Assembly: GCA_950022655.1 (NCBI GenBank)
Contig: OX465584.1
Location: forward strand, 30,167,469 to 30,231,468
DNA length: 64,000 nt
Origin: Alentia gelatinosa
Taxonomy: Eukaryota; Annelida; Polychaeta; Phyllodocida; Polynoidae
Direction of reading: 5' to 3'
The position numbers were made by a program, and so were the translations under genes. The notes under the pieces were generated by a model. It saw nothing but the letters and a program-made list of their open reading frames with translations, was not told the origin of the DNA and ran no database searches. Of this stretch, positions 34,201 to 46,084 are shown one piece after another (within the stretch, counting starts at the first letter, position 1; the number at the start of each line of letters is the position of its first letter).

Positions 34201-37200
34201 GCGGGCGCTCTGTGAGCATTTGTTTTTGTTCCACGTCATTGTTGTATTCTCTGAATGAGTGCCGTTATTGTCACTACGTAAAATCCAGTCGTATACGGGT
34301 ATATTTTGCTAAATCATCACATTGCTACCGATATAACTAAAGAGATTCTCCTGCCATGATTCAGTGAAGGAAATTCATCCACTCGGAGTGAACTGTCAAA
34401 AATGCCTTTAAAATAGGTGTTTGAGACATCTGAGAGTCTACTGCATGGAACTTGCGATCTGAATCTGATGCGCCTTATGGCTGTGGTTTCGCCACACACT
34501 CAGCCAAACACCGACATAGCAACGTATTCTCTAGCATAAGAAGGTTGAATGTATGAGCGTTATACATTTATAATCATATTCTATGGCATTATAGCTCCAA
34601 TTTAGTGGAATAAACATGCATGCCGCCTCAGTAATACTTCAGATATGGTTCAGATAAACACCACAAATGGCTGCATGATTTATAAGACTCCATTTTGTCC
34701 CAGTAATGATATCTTGTTTTAAAAACTAAAAAGACACCAGCCTTGTGATCGCACAAACTGTTCACAATCTAGTTGTATGTGCATTGAATCCCGTAAACGA
34801 GAGACTAGACTGAGCAGTACGATAGAGAGCAACAGCCTGTCTCTCTAAACAGTGCACAGTCAGGCCGCTGAACGGTAATGCATGTATTGCATGAAGGATG
34901 AAGCTTCATTCTTGTCATATTTCTCAGTTTCATTAAAGTGTCCATCCAAGTTACAGTGTGCGGTGTGTGAGTTTGTTTACATTGATAATGTAGATAAACG
35001 AACTGACTTGAAGTTTTATATATTTTACTCAGACAGAGATCGAGGGAAAATTTACATAGAATATAATTGTAAAATATAAAATGATGTATTGTGAAATATT
35101 TGAATTATAAAAAGGCCGATATATACCTAGAATAAATGCTTAACTGAAAGCAGTAATAAAACAAGATTCAGTTCATGGGTCCCAGTTATATTGGGCCTCA
35201 TTTTATTAATATTTATGAATTTATGGAGATTAATCTAGATAGAGGTTAAAAGCAAGAAAATGATGGTAGGAACTTTTCTTGAATATTTCTTGAGCGGTTC
35301 CATACTTGGGTCACTCATCACTGTCCTGATAATTTTCCCTATTGATTAGTCTGACACTGCTTGTCTGACGAGTAACGCACGCAATAGAGTTCACAATTGA
35401 TATTACAGAATATCAATTTGTTCACGCAGCTCCCATCCAGGTGAACTTTAAAACAAACCTTTCTAATATCCTCTCTGGTGATTTTTCAAAGATGAATGTT
35501 GCTTTAAGTATTAACATGCTCGGACCAATTGTTACCTGGTAAACGTATTTTAAGAAACTAAATGCCATGCATGTACATAAGAAACTGATTCTTAAATGTC
35601 TGAAAAATGTCATGTAAGTTTTGAATAAACAAAATGTCATGTAACTAGAGACGTAAATCAATCAAAAAGTACCCGTGAAGTCAATATCTCTTTATCTAGA
35701 GCGAGTGTTCTCTTGAAGAAAATGCTATTGATTAAACCATACCAGGTGAATCTTTTGTGCTTAAAGTAGTTATCTTTTATTAGAATTGGAAATATTGGCA
35801 CCGGATGGCGTCAGTAAGCCTTGTTGGTCTTGCTGATGCCACGACTAGATGAAGGGTTCAATAACGTGTTACTGACATCCTTGTCCGTTTTTTGGTTTTT
35901 TTTCACAGACGGTGCCGATTATTATCGGTATCGGCGTCGTCGCTGTGACGGCCGTGCTCGCAAAGATGTTCCTCTTCAAGAAGAAGAAGGCCCCCGTGAC
36001 CCTGGTCGACCCCGCCGTCAAGGTGCAGCTTAAACTGGTCGACAAGGAGGTGCTGAGTCACGACACCAGGAGGTGAGCCGCCTTCATATTAACATCAGTA
36101 ATGTAAATACTCTGATAGACTATGAACAGACAAAATTTCATTATTTCTATTCATGATGATAACAATAAACATGGATGGCAGGTTTCCACTTTTCCATGGA
36201 AATCCATGTTTTCATTCTCAGTTAATAAGTATTTTTTCCCCTTGAGTAGAACAAATATATTATTTAAGCCTCACCAACACGAATAAAAGTGATTTGAACA
36301 TCCTCACAGACCCGCAATCCCATGACGAGGTCGATGTGTATTTCCATGTTTTCTCACTCTCTGCGGCACGAAATTCCACATTTCTTCTGAACGCAACCAT
36401 CTGACATCCCTGTGATAAAAATTCTGCAATATCTAGGAGTCTGCACATGAACGAAACCCTGCGTCACAGCGAGTGGTTATTCTCTCATTATAATCATTAC
36501 ACACATATCCCGCAGCTTTGGGCACGATTTACCGCTAGTACCTGACACTGTCCAGTCATTTTTCCCTCAATGTTTTGATGTCGGGCGAATAACCCTCCCG
36601 CATCAAAACTCAAAACTGCCCGTATTGGAAGTCTTACCACAGTGGCCACCTACTGGGCAATCGCTTAACTTATGTGGAGGAACTGTTTATAGAAGTTCAT
36701 TGTAGACTACAAAAGCATTTTTGCGATAATATCCACTTAGCCTCCTTTATCCTACCCCCAATATAAAATCCCATAGGGTTAACATTGGGTTTCCGTATGC
36801 CACGCTGACTGGCATACGGAGTTTTATATGCCACTAGTGGCATACAGCATTGTTATCACGTAATATTCCAAAATCGAGGAGATAGGGTAGGATAAAATCA
36901 AAACCTGATTCGTTTTAATCTTGGCCACCGCATTCCACTCCTGAAGTTTTGGCTCCGGACTTCACTCGGCTTCGCCCCATGAAGTCACTTTGCCAAACTC
37001 CAGTCGTGGAATATGGTGGCCAAGATTAAACCTCATCCAGTTTTACGATAATAACCATGGCCGTATTTCCTATACAATTAATACTGAACATTAAATGTTA
37101 TCCTGCAGGTTTCGTTTCGCGCTGCCTTCAGAGGACCACATCCTGGGTCTGCCAGTAGGACAGCACATCTACCTGACTGCCCGCATCAACGGGGAACTCG

Positions 37201-40200
37201 TCATCCGGCCCTACACACCTGTCTCCAGTGACGACGACAAGGGCTACGTCGACCTCGTCATAAAGGTAGGCTGACACGTCTAGGTTTCTCCTCAGGTGTG
37301 TAATTAACCCCGTCGTCACTACCTCTTACAGATATATGATAGACCCATAGATCAAACCAACCCTGGTCCTGCATTTGTCCTCGTCAGACCGTCTTGTGAA
37401 ACCAGAACTTGACATAGTGTGGTCTTACATATGAAAGTTGCCTGGCAGGATATTAAAACAATGGAAAACATTGTCTCATAACCCTTTTACGGTTAGAGTA
37501 TGCACTTAGTTTCGGTTTTGAGATGGTCTCTTGTTCTGCCCCATATCTGTTTCTTTGTATGCCCTTCTCTTTTTCGTTTCCCATTCTTAGATCCATTTTC
37601 ACCTCTTCCTTCTATTTATTCTCATTCTATTCATTTGGTATAGATTATAACTATCAAGAAATTCTATTGATCTAGTTTCAGTACCATTAATCGTCCCATG
37701 AACTATTTATTTAGTTATTTATTTAGTATTTTGGCATGGATTAAATGAAAACTGACCTACCTTTCATATGTAGTAAGAGCATTGCTGATTGCCTATTGAA
37801 GTTAACGAGACAAGGCAATAACATCTCTTAAGTTAGCCAGATGCTCTGAAGTAAGCCTGATGCCAATTGAAATCGCCTACTGGAAGTTAAATATAGTTTG
37901 GATTCTAAAATGGTTGGCATGGAATTGCATTCCATACACAACATCTGGTATGGTAACTGTTCTCTCCCTACTGACTTTTAAATACCTCCATCCGCTAATT
38001 TAGCCTTTAGAGGCCAATAATTCTGTTTTAAGGTACAAACTTGGCTCTTGTTAAATTGAAATAATTATGAATTATATTCTACACAGGTGTACTTCAAGAA
38101 TGTGCATCCCAAGTTCCCCGATGGTGGAAAGATGTCTCAGCATCTGGAGTCCATGGACATTGGTGACTACATGGAGGTGCGTGGTCCCAACGGTCTGCTG
38201 GTCTACAACGGCAAGGGTAAGTCCACGTGCTAGTCATGTGAGGGTGGCAATATCTATCGTTTGAGAAACACCCCTAGTGAACAGGCATGGGATTTTCCCG
38301 GATTTCAGGATATTTCAGAAATTCTGCGTATGTACTTTATGGGTGACGCTGTACCTGAATAATAGAGTAGTATCAGCTTAATCAACTGTTGGGGATATAG
38401 TGCTAAAAGTGTAGGAAGATCGTGGTAATATATTGTTGAAAAGTATAAGCAGTGTCTGAAGTCATAGTATTTTAATAGAGGACTCCGTGAATGGTATATT
38501 GTCTCCAACATAAATATTTGTAGGTGAGCTACCTCCAGCTGTGAAAATTCGTGAACAATACAGTCATACAAGCTGATGTTATACAGAAATGCTAGTTTTC
38601 CTTCATTTTTTCCACACTTAAATTCATTTTTTCATTTTTAGAATATATGATATTTTTCTTCTTTTATAAAACAAAAAAAAATTTTAATCGAGTCTTCTTC
38701 ATACTGGAAAAACTGGTTTGAACCTTCCCGCAGAACCTTGCCCCTTGCCATGGCCGACACCAATTTGTTTATATCTCATTTGGTTCCCTCTGAGGCAGCA
38801 AACTGCACATGAAAAACTTTTTTTCTCACCTCATCTGACATCCCTGCTATTATCTATGCTTTAAAGTAGGCAAAACGTATTTGAAACCCATTAAGAATAG
38901 TGAAATAGTAAATACAACTTTATGTCATTTAAATGTGTGGTTTTATATGTGTCTGGTAATGTTCTGACAGGAGAGTTCTCCGTGAAGGCTGACAAGAAGT
39001 CAGAGGCCAAGATCGTCACTGCCAAGAACGTGACCATGATTGCCGGTGGTACTGGTAAGTAGCTTCAAGCTCAGAAATATCTTAAAAATATAACATATCA
39101 ATTCAAAGTTAAAAGACTATGGATTGGATCCATAGCGAAATTTAGAAAATTAAGTAGTTTTGTAGTGGAATGTATAGGACTGAGGCTAGATTAACATTGA
39201 GCAGTTATCAACAATATGGTATACAAGTATTCTAGTGTGTTTTATTAGTGACTACAATTAAGAAAAATGCAAATAACTGAAATCTACCCGACTGGGAATG
39301 GGTGTTATAACGGACAAGAACGTATTAAAGAGAACATAGAACACATAAAGTATGTGGAACCCAGTGGGCTTTTTTAACCTGCTTCTACAGACCTTTGATT
39401 TAGGCATCTTTAAACCATGTGCGTATAGACATGTCTGTTGTGCAGGGAGGTCCAGTGTAAGAATGCTCTCTAAAACTTAGCTCAATAACCACAGGTCATA
39501 TAGTAACCGATGAGGCATAGAGGAGTAGGAAGAGAGTTATTGAAGGGAATAATTTTCAACAAAGAATATCTTGTACTACAGAGTTGTACATCCTGAGCAA
39601 AGCATATACTACAGAGTTGTCTATCGTTAGTGTAGCATATTATACAGAATTGTACATTATTAGTATATCATACTGTTGTACACCCTAAGTATAGAATATA
39701 CTAGAGTTATACATCCTAATAGTACGTGTGTATATGCTGAATATAGCATTATTACAGGGTTGTACAAAGTTAGTATAGCACATACTACAGAGTTGTGCCT
39801 CGTAAATATAGCTCATACTACAGAGTTGTACCCTGTTTTTGTTACCAGGTATCACCCCGATGCTGCAGCTGGTCCGCCAGGTCTTCAAGAACCCTGAAGA
39901 CAAGACAAACCTGTCTCTGCTCTTTGCCAATCAGGTGAGAATTATTCATGCCTTGCCTTCTAAAGTGGTTCTACTGCCAGACTGACAACCAATTTTAACT
40001 CCTTCCGTACTGATGTTAGGAGAGGATAGAGGTCATTGATCTTGAAAAAGTTATTAGTGATATGGAAAGCGTTGAGGAAGGTTCGAATACGGGATAATGA
40101 AACAGTGTAGTGATATTGTGTTTGGCTTTCTTGTATTTTCACAAGAAGATTAGATAAGCCATAGTTTATTCCTACTAGAAAATCAGTGTTTCGGGTCAAA

Positions 40201-40623
40201 TGCAATTCTGCAACTGATAATCAATTAGTTCCTATTTTCGTCAATCAGTATCATATCTTTGACCGCAATATAATATCCATTTGCTTATCAACAATCTTCA
40301 ATTTTTAAACAAGATAAATAATAACTTGACATAAAATTGCTGGTTTTCAGACGGAGAATGACATTCTGCTGAGAGACGAGTTGGAGCAGATCGCCGAGTC
40401 TCACCCGTCCCGCTTCAAGCTGTGGTACACGCTGGACCGCGCCGACGAGGGCTGGCGCTACTCCACCGGCTTCGTCAACGAGGACATGATCCGCGACAAC
40501 CTGGCCGGCCCCGCCGACGACAACCTGGTCGTCATGTGTGGACCGCCGCCCATGATCAACTTCGCCTGCCAGCCCAACCTCGACAAGCTGGGCTACAGCA
40601 AGGAGATGCGCTTCGCCTACTAA
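31211..40623 (+). CDS. CYB5R3: NADH-cytochrome b5 reductase, CYB5R3-type
   Basis: Exons 35909-36072, 37109-37265, 38087-38216, 38971-39054, 39849-39934 and 40351-40623 (stop TAA) are in phase. A 24-base first exon at 31211-31234 fits in phase 0, giving 305 residues (human 301). A membrane anchor at about 10-31 is followed by a Lys cluster. The FAD motif RPYTPVSS is at 96-103, GGKMSQ at 128-133, the NADH motif GGTGITP at 184-190 and CGPPPM at 278-283. The enzyme passes electrons from NADH through FAD to cytochrome b5 on ER and outer mitochondrial membranes, serving fatty acid desaturation, sterol synthesis and methaemoglobin reduction. The first exon is the weak point: its donor is GTATTT and the protein would lack the Gly2 myristoylation site of the vertebrate form. 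The core enzyme is certain. Confidence 0.93.
31235..35908. other. Intron 1 of CYB5R3
   Basis: 4.7 kb of AT-rich sequence. No further exon was recognised. It contains GTGATACTGT-type short repeats at 31383-31440 and a long-stem hairpin at 33294-33388. Alternative first exons for CYB5R3 could lie here. Confidence 0.5.
33294..33388. repeat. 20-bp inverted repeat with 55-base spacer
   Basis: CTGTAGTGATCTCTGTTTTG (33294-33313) is the reverse complement of 33369-33388 except for one position that would be a G-U pair in RNA. The unit is about 95 bases and lies in the CYB5R3 first intron. It could be a minimal MITE or a hairpin RNA; the long spacer argues against a standard animal pre-miRNA. Confidence 0.6.
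36177..36414 (-). repeat. Dispersed MITE, CAGGGATGTCAG family, in CYB5R3 intron 2
   Basis: On the minus strand it starts CAGGGATGTCAGATGG and ends TTTCCATGGAAAAGTGGAAACCTGCCATC. In between it shares TGCCGCAGAGAGTGAGAAAA and GGGTCTGTGAGGA with the copy at 53150-53402. TIR-like ends and small size fit a non-autonomous DNA transposon, possibly hAT-type. Confidence 0.55.
36746..37030. repeat. Compound foldback: nested palindromes in CYB5R3 intron 2
   Basis: First unit: TTTATCCTACCC (36746-36757) is inverted at 36885-36896. Inside it, CCGTATGCC/GGCATACGG (36793-36801/36811-36819) pair, and TATGCCACTAGTGGCATA (36827-36844) is a perfect palindrome. Second unit: TTTAATCTTGGCCACC (36914-36929) is inverted at 37015-37030, with matching inner arms (CTGAAGTTTTGGC against CTGGAGTTTGGC). 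The words TTTTGCGATAATA and TTTTACGATAATA flank the whole, like a decayed target duplication. Confidence 0.6.
38740..38853 (-). repeat. Partial CAGGGATGTCAG-family MITE
   Basis: The minus strand starts at CAGGGATGTCAGATGAGG and carries TTTGCTGCCTCAGAGGGAACC, as in the other copies. The far end was not found. It lies in CYB5R3 intron 4. Confidence 0.4.
39573..39835 (+). repeat. Minisatellite, about 34-38-base unit, abutting a CYB5R3 splice acceptor
   Basis: About eight imperfect units of the form TACTACAGAGTTGTACATC-n-TTAGTATAGCATA run to within 13 bases of the acceptor of exon 39849-39934. The last unit therefore supplies or adjoins the polypyrimidine and branch region. Confidence 0.75.
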
Positions 40624-40807
40624 GCCCCGCCGAGGACTGGGTGGCCGGAGTGGAGATTGGCAAACAGCTTCACTTGAATCGTGCATTTGTTCTGCAGTGT
40701 TATGGTTTCTTCTTCAGGATTTGGGCGGCCACGGTGTGCCTCGTGTAACATCAAAACGACTATACTGGTTTGAGGCATTGCGAAGATCTGCTGTGGTGTA
40801 TTCCATC

Positions 40808-40813
40808 AATAAA
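40808..40813 (+). promoter_or_regulatory. Candidate CYB5R3 polyadenylation signal
   Basis: AATAAA lies 185 bases after the stop codon and is the nearest canonical signal. A second AATAAA at 43133-43138 would give a 2.5-kb 3' UTR if used. Confidence 0.45.
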
Positions 40814-40849
40814 ACAAACCCACAAATATTTTATTTCTATCTCGATAGG

Positions 40850-43800
40850 GACAAAGTCAAAACAGAAGCTGTCCTTATTAGTTTGTGAGGTTATGCCAGT
40901 TACTTGTGGCGTTCTTGTTTTCCTCTCTGGAAGAAAAATGTCGTAGCACCATTATTACACACGCCTGCAGTAAAGATATTCACGTCAGGTCAACGAAATG
41001 ATATAAGAGAAACCTACCCTAGTGAAATGCATATATGCTTGTTTCCTGCTTCACTGAAAGCTCAGAGTATGATGACGTATTGGACCGATCAACGTGCAAT
41101 ATTATCGTCAAGCGACGTTAGCAAAGGGTAGAGCTTCTGAAGAATCACATTACACTAGTCTGCAAGGCTGAAGTGAAGTGGTGTGCGTGTGTCATATTGA
41201 GTCTACCAGAACGTTTTTTTCTGTATTTCATACATTCTTCTGTAGGTTCTGGGTTATTTTGGAATTTTTTCCATGTATCTTTATAACTGAGATTCCCTGT
41301 TGATTCAGGATTGTCTTTCTTTATTTTCAGACCAGTTTAAACGTTTCCATAGTAGAGGCCTTTCACGAAAGTAATTGCGAATTCAATGTCCTAGCTTTGA
41401 TAGCTGTGATCATGAATATATCTTGCTATCGCGGGTTTATCATCCCCCTCCTGGACTGCGTAAACGTTCAGTCCGCATACAAATATTGTGATAATGATAA
41501 CGTCGGAGTTTTCAAACTGTCAAAAGCCAAAAAATGTCATGAATGGTAAATGTGTAAATTAATTTAATCATGAAGTGAGTGTATATAAAAAGGTTATGGC
41601 GCTGCTGTGTTAGTTAGCGGTACTTAGTAGCCCTACAAACTATATTCCTAAATGCTCGTAGTAAACTGTAAAGTCTACTTCTTGTTACTGGTCGGTCGGA
41701 CAACTCTTGATGTGCTTAACTTTTTTTTTGTTATTCATAATTTATTTTGTGCTAATGAAGCTTTCATCTTCATGGTATAACTATCATAGAAATATATGTC
41801 TTCCGCAACTAGAGAAAATGTCAGTTGAACAGAAGGTAAAAGAAACCGAAGTTGCGAAAAAGATGAAAGAACAAACTCGACACAATCCACAAAACGGGGA
41901 CACATGATATTGGTGGTTCCAGTCGGGATCAGACCAAGAGAGCAATGAGGGGATGAGTATGACATACATAATATAAAATACGATTTTAAACAATTAAAAT
42001 GAGTTGTGAGTTTATTATTATTGAATCTAGTGTATTTAAGATTGGTGACGGGTTTGTAGTGAAGAGTTGTAGTGAAAGCATCCAGATTGAACAATGTGAC
42101 CTTTAGTGATTCTTTTATTCGTTTCTCTCTTCATTAAATTCTGATCTATCATAATTGGCATGATGCATGTCTGCTACGTTCGATCCATATCTAGCTGATA
42201 ACGGCTCCTCTTACCAACATATTTTACAAAATATAACTCTGGAATAAGATGTTAAATCACTGGAAGCCTACGTGGTGCTTAGTTCCATAAAGTGCTTTGA
42301 CTTGCCTGCTATTATATCATGGTCAGCAAGTCATTTACCCATATATCTACAAACCGCGTCTATGTATGCCTACTGTGTATGTGAACTGCGGAGTTCAGTA
42401 ACTACCTGTAAGGTTGTGCTGCATACGGTGTATTCAAATAGCTTGGACCAAGTCTTTTCAATCATGGTTATTGTCATGCCCTCATAATGGCCGATTTTAA
42501 AGTTGGTATATATGTGATTGAAAATACTGTATATATGTAAACTGCTTGATAAGCATTGAACATATAAACATATGAGTGTTTCATTTTGATGAATTATGAT
42601 ATCTATGACCTGCCAGGAATACAATGAAATGTATGCACCTAGAGTATAAAGTGCTGTTTGTTGCATAATAGTCTCCGAATTTATGGTAAACGTTCAGTTC
42701 CCAGCAACTGCAATGTATCGTGGTTTATACCCTGTAGCGTTATATAAAAAATTGATGCTGAAATGGGCTCGAATTAACAAAAATTCTACAATATCTTTTA
42801 TTTAGATCACTAATTAGCCATTGGATGCGCATCTAGAGAAGAAATAAGGGTATAATTTGGAGAATGCTCAGTAAATAATGTTCAGTCTGTATCATCCGTA
42901 CATTTAAAGTTAAATCGAATATCGACACATAATCATCCGCCATTTTCGCGACATCCAGTTATATTTCTGAAACGCTTCCTTTACTTGGTAAACTGGTGCG
43001 TTCTTTCCTGTAATTATTTGTTTCAGCTTTTCTCATTATATCTTATCAGTCTTTCTATACAAGTTATATCCGAAAAAGGTTAATGTACATGTACTTTTAT
43101 TAGTTCATTTGTTGGGATGATTGGATGACATCAATAAAGGTTTTCATTTCAAAAGGTGCAAAGAGTTATTGTACTTAATGGGTTGCTACCGGTCATATTG
43201 GCATGAAACACGGATAGGTCTGGCTGAAATATTCCTCTGTCAGAATACCTGGACCACTGATGAGTGTGTGTGTTTGTAGGTTATCTTCTGACTGAAACAG
43301 GATTAGGTTGTGCATTGTCAAGAATACATTGACAGTGGAACAGAAAACTGTTAAATATGTACCTGGGTCAATGATGTCAGAGTTCAGGGAAATCCCTGAA
43401 ATCAGGGTTTTCTAAAACACAGAAATATTGTCCTCGCTATCCAAAAACTTCAATAGAACCTGCGTATGTCACCTACATATCGTTTAAGGAACCCATTATA
43501 CTAAATTTCCCTTTAAATATGTGCATATATGATTTTTGTTTTGGATGGAAGGTTTTATGACCATACCATATCTGACAGTTTTCATTTTTAGTATTATGAC
43601 ATGGATTTTTAGGGAATAAAAATTCAGTTTTGTGGGGGAACCTTTTGAGTCACAGGTCCATTTTCAAGAACTCCTTTATGGACATATTTTTACCTATAAA
43701 ACTGGTCCAATCGTGATATAATATGCCTCATATGAAAGATAATAAAAAACAGTAGGTGCTAGGAAGTGGAATTTTCTAGGTAGGTTCCATATTTACAGAG

Positions 43801-45480
43801 ATATTCAAGTATTCGTTAAAAGGGTGATTTTGGGGACGAAATGGGTATACTCAAACAGATGTTTACTCAATATTAATTTACATTGAGCATTAGTGTAACA
43901 TTTACCATCTCTATAAGTGGCACTGACCATTGCTTGCAAGGAAGTGTCATTACTTAGGTGAAATGTATATTAATTTTGATGTGCTATTCATGTATTTTTG
44001 CTAAATCTCATAATGGGAGGGGGAGGCAGTAGGTGTATGAGAGCATGGTTTATTCAGTATATTTACACAAAAACAGAAGTCAAAATGGTTCATAACTCTG
44101 TTCTAGGAATCAGTTAAGACCCAGTAAAATAGTATTGTTTTGTAAAATCATTTGCAATATCATTTACCACCAGATATTGGCTTGACCTAATTTATTGGTG
44201 TACATAGGAACAGATTTTTGTTACCCACATGGCTAAGGAGCATGCAAACAGGTCTGTGTGCCTTCATCCATGAAGCTATCAAACTGAAAACGTGTCCTAT
44301 GTACTCATGGCATTGCTGATTGCCAATTGAAAACGCCCTCAGGTAGCTAAATATATGTGTGCACTGATCCATGAACTATTGAGTTCACAGAAGAGTAGGC
44401 CTTTAAATAGCCAGTCAATGTTATAGCTAGTCAGCCTATTCATGGATACCCTCCCTCCCTCCCTCCCTCCCTCCCTCCCTCCCTCCCTCCCTCCCTCCCT
44501 CCCTCCCTCCCTCCCTCCCTCCCTCCCTCCCTCCCTCCCTCCCTCCCTCCCTCCCTCCTTGTTACGTTTTAAATGCGTCCACCTGCTAATTTAGCATTTC
44601 AAAATGCTGACTAAGCTCTTGTTGAGAGCAACGTCACGGAATATGCAGTATAAATACATTTGATATATGAATTAGGCACCATACCTTATGAAATCGACTT
44701 CCCACAACTAATTATAAAACATGAAAAGAGGTAATTCAGGATAGCAAGCATGATATTTTGTGAGTGACACGGGTTTGAAAAGGGCCCATTTGAAGCAAGA
44801 TAGATGAGAGAGAAAGATTACTGGATTATGTGGATGCTCTCAGCGTGTATTTGATGGTGTCTAATCACCACATTGGTGAATGTAGGAAATTGCCACAGTG
44901 GCGCCACCTGCTGATGGTCAGCGATTGGATTGGATTTAAATGACTGATAGCACGGAGAGCATCGCCTTCTTAGATTTTCAGTTTCGAGTGTAATTATGGT
45001 GTTGTTGTTTTTTTAAGAATTTATCTAAAATGAAGGTGAGATTAGGTTTGTTAAAACCTATGCTTTCATCTGTTTCAGCATATTTCCTTATGCATGTGTC
45101 CAAAAAGCTGGCTTCCAAAGCTTGAGCAGGTAAGCATTTGTCCTGAGTATATTTCTAGGTCTAAATTTCATATATGAAGAGTTTTTCCTCAATGATGTAA
45201 TATTGCACCATCTCCTACTTGATAAAACATTTGTATACAGTGAGTTTGTATTTACATCGAAACTGTATTTCACATGATGTCAAGAAAAAGAATCATTATC
45301 AACATTTCCAAGCATGGAAGGGCATTCGATTTCCATGCTTAACAAGTTTTGCATTCTACTGAAGCTTTATATATATATTTTTTTTTATGAGTGGTTCTTG
45401 TTTTAGCACGGGGCCTTCAAACAAGTGCGTTTCACGAAAAGGCTCACTATAGATGAAAAACGAAGGTTGATCCTAATTTA
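40850..45480. other. Intergenic region 3' of CYB5R3
   Basis: No gene is supported. Small frames at 41707-41907 and 42272-42487 show no family features. The region includes possible extended CYB5R3 3' UTR and the (CCCT)n tract at 44449-44559. Confidence 0.55.
44449..44559. repeat. (CCCT)n microsatellite, about 27 units
   Basis: An almost perfect CCCT tetranucleotide tract of about 110 bases. The minus strand is (AGGG)n, which can form many stacked G-quadruplexes. The plus strand can form an i-motif, and the homopurine-homopyrimidine duplex can form a triplex. Confidence 0.95.
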
Positions 45481-45542
45481 GGGGTAAGCCACGAGTTTAG
45501 TTCGTTTTGAGGATGTTTTCTTATTTGCTAGAGTTTTCTGTG

Positions 45543-45690
45543 TTAGATTATCCATGGATTAAGGTTATTGTTTATTCCTAAGATAGATATAGTTTTTGAT
45601 AAGTATTTGGTGATTTACAGTATCGAAGGCTTTGGTCATGTCTATAAAAACGGCTAAGGTCATTTGGCTGTTCTAAATGGATTTTTTAAT
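45543..45690 (-). pseudogene. Decayed LINE reverse-transcriptase fragment
   Basis: The minus strand translates to TLAVFIDMTKAFDTVNH around 45660-45610, the RT catalytic block A. GINNNLNPWII follows in a shifted frame and then a stop. It is too decayed to be functional. It is distinct from, and older than, the fragment at 46548-47890. Confidence 0.6.
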
Positions 45691-46084
45691 TAGCATCTGT
45701 GAAAGTTGCTATCATCTGTGAGAATGTAGTTATCAAAAGTGTTAACAGATATCAGAAAAGTAAGGTACAAAATATTGAACCTATGGTGTGGAACTTGTTT
45801 GGACTATGTACTTTAGCTGCTTTGCGTATCATAGATAGTGCATTACGGCTGGGGTATAGCGATATCTCCCAGCCCTTAACGCCGAATTTCGTCCTGACAT
45901 TTTCTCAGAAATTGGGATTATCTCTGGTCCTGTCAGTGATATCTTGGGTTGTCCCTAGGTTACCGGACTGTAGGGTTCTTGATGGACCTGTTGGTCAGAT
46001 CTGTGATGCATATTTAAATAGAATGGACCAGGCTAGCTGTGGGTCAGTGGATTTATAGACATGACCCAAGTTTTGTTGTTGTTT

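Noticed and set aside
39573..39835. CRISPR-like array
   Set aside because: Units are imperfect, have no unique spacers and lie in a eukaryotic intron, so this is a minisatellite.
41707..41907. Small protein starting with a hydrophobic stretch
   Set aside because: The hydrophobic part comes from T-rich DNA; no homology or upstream signals.
44449..44559. Interstitial telomere repeat
   Set aside because: The unit is CCCT, not CCCTAA.
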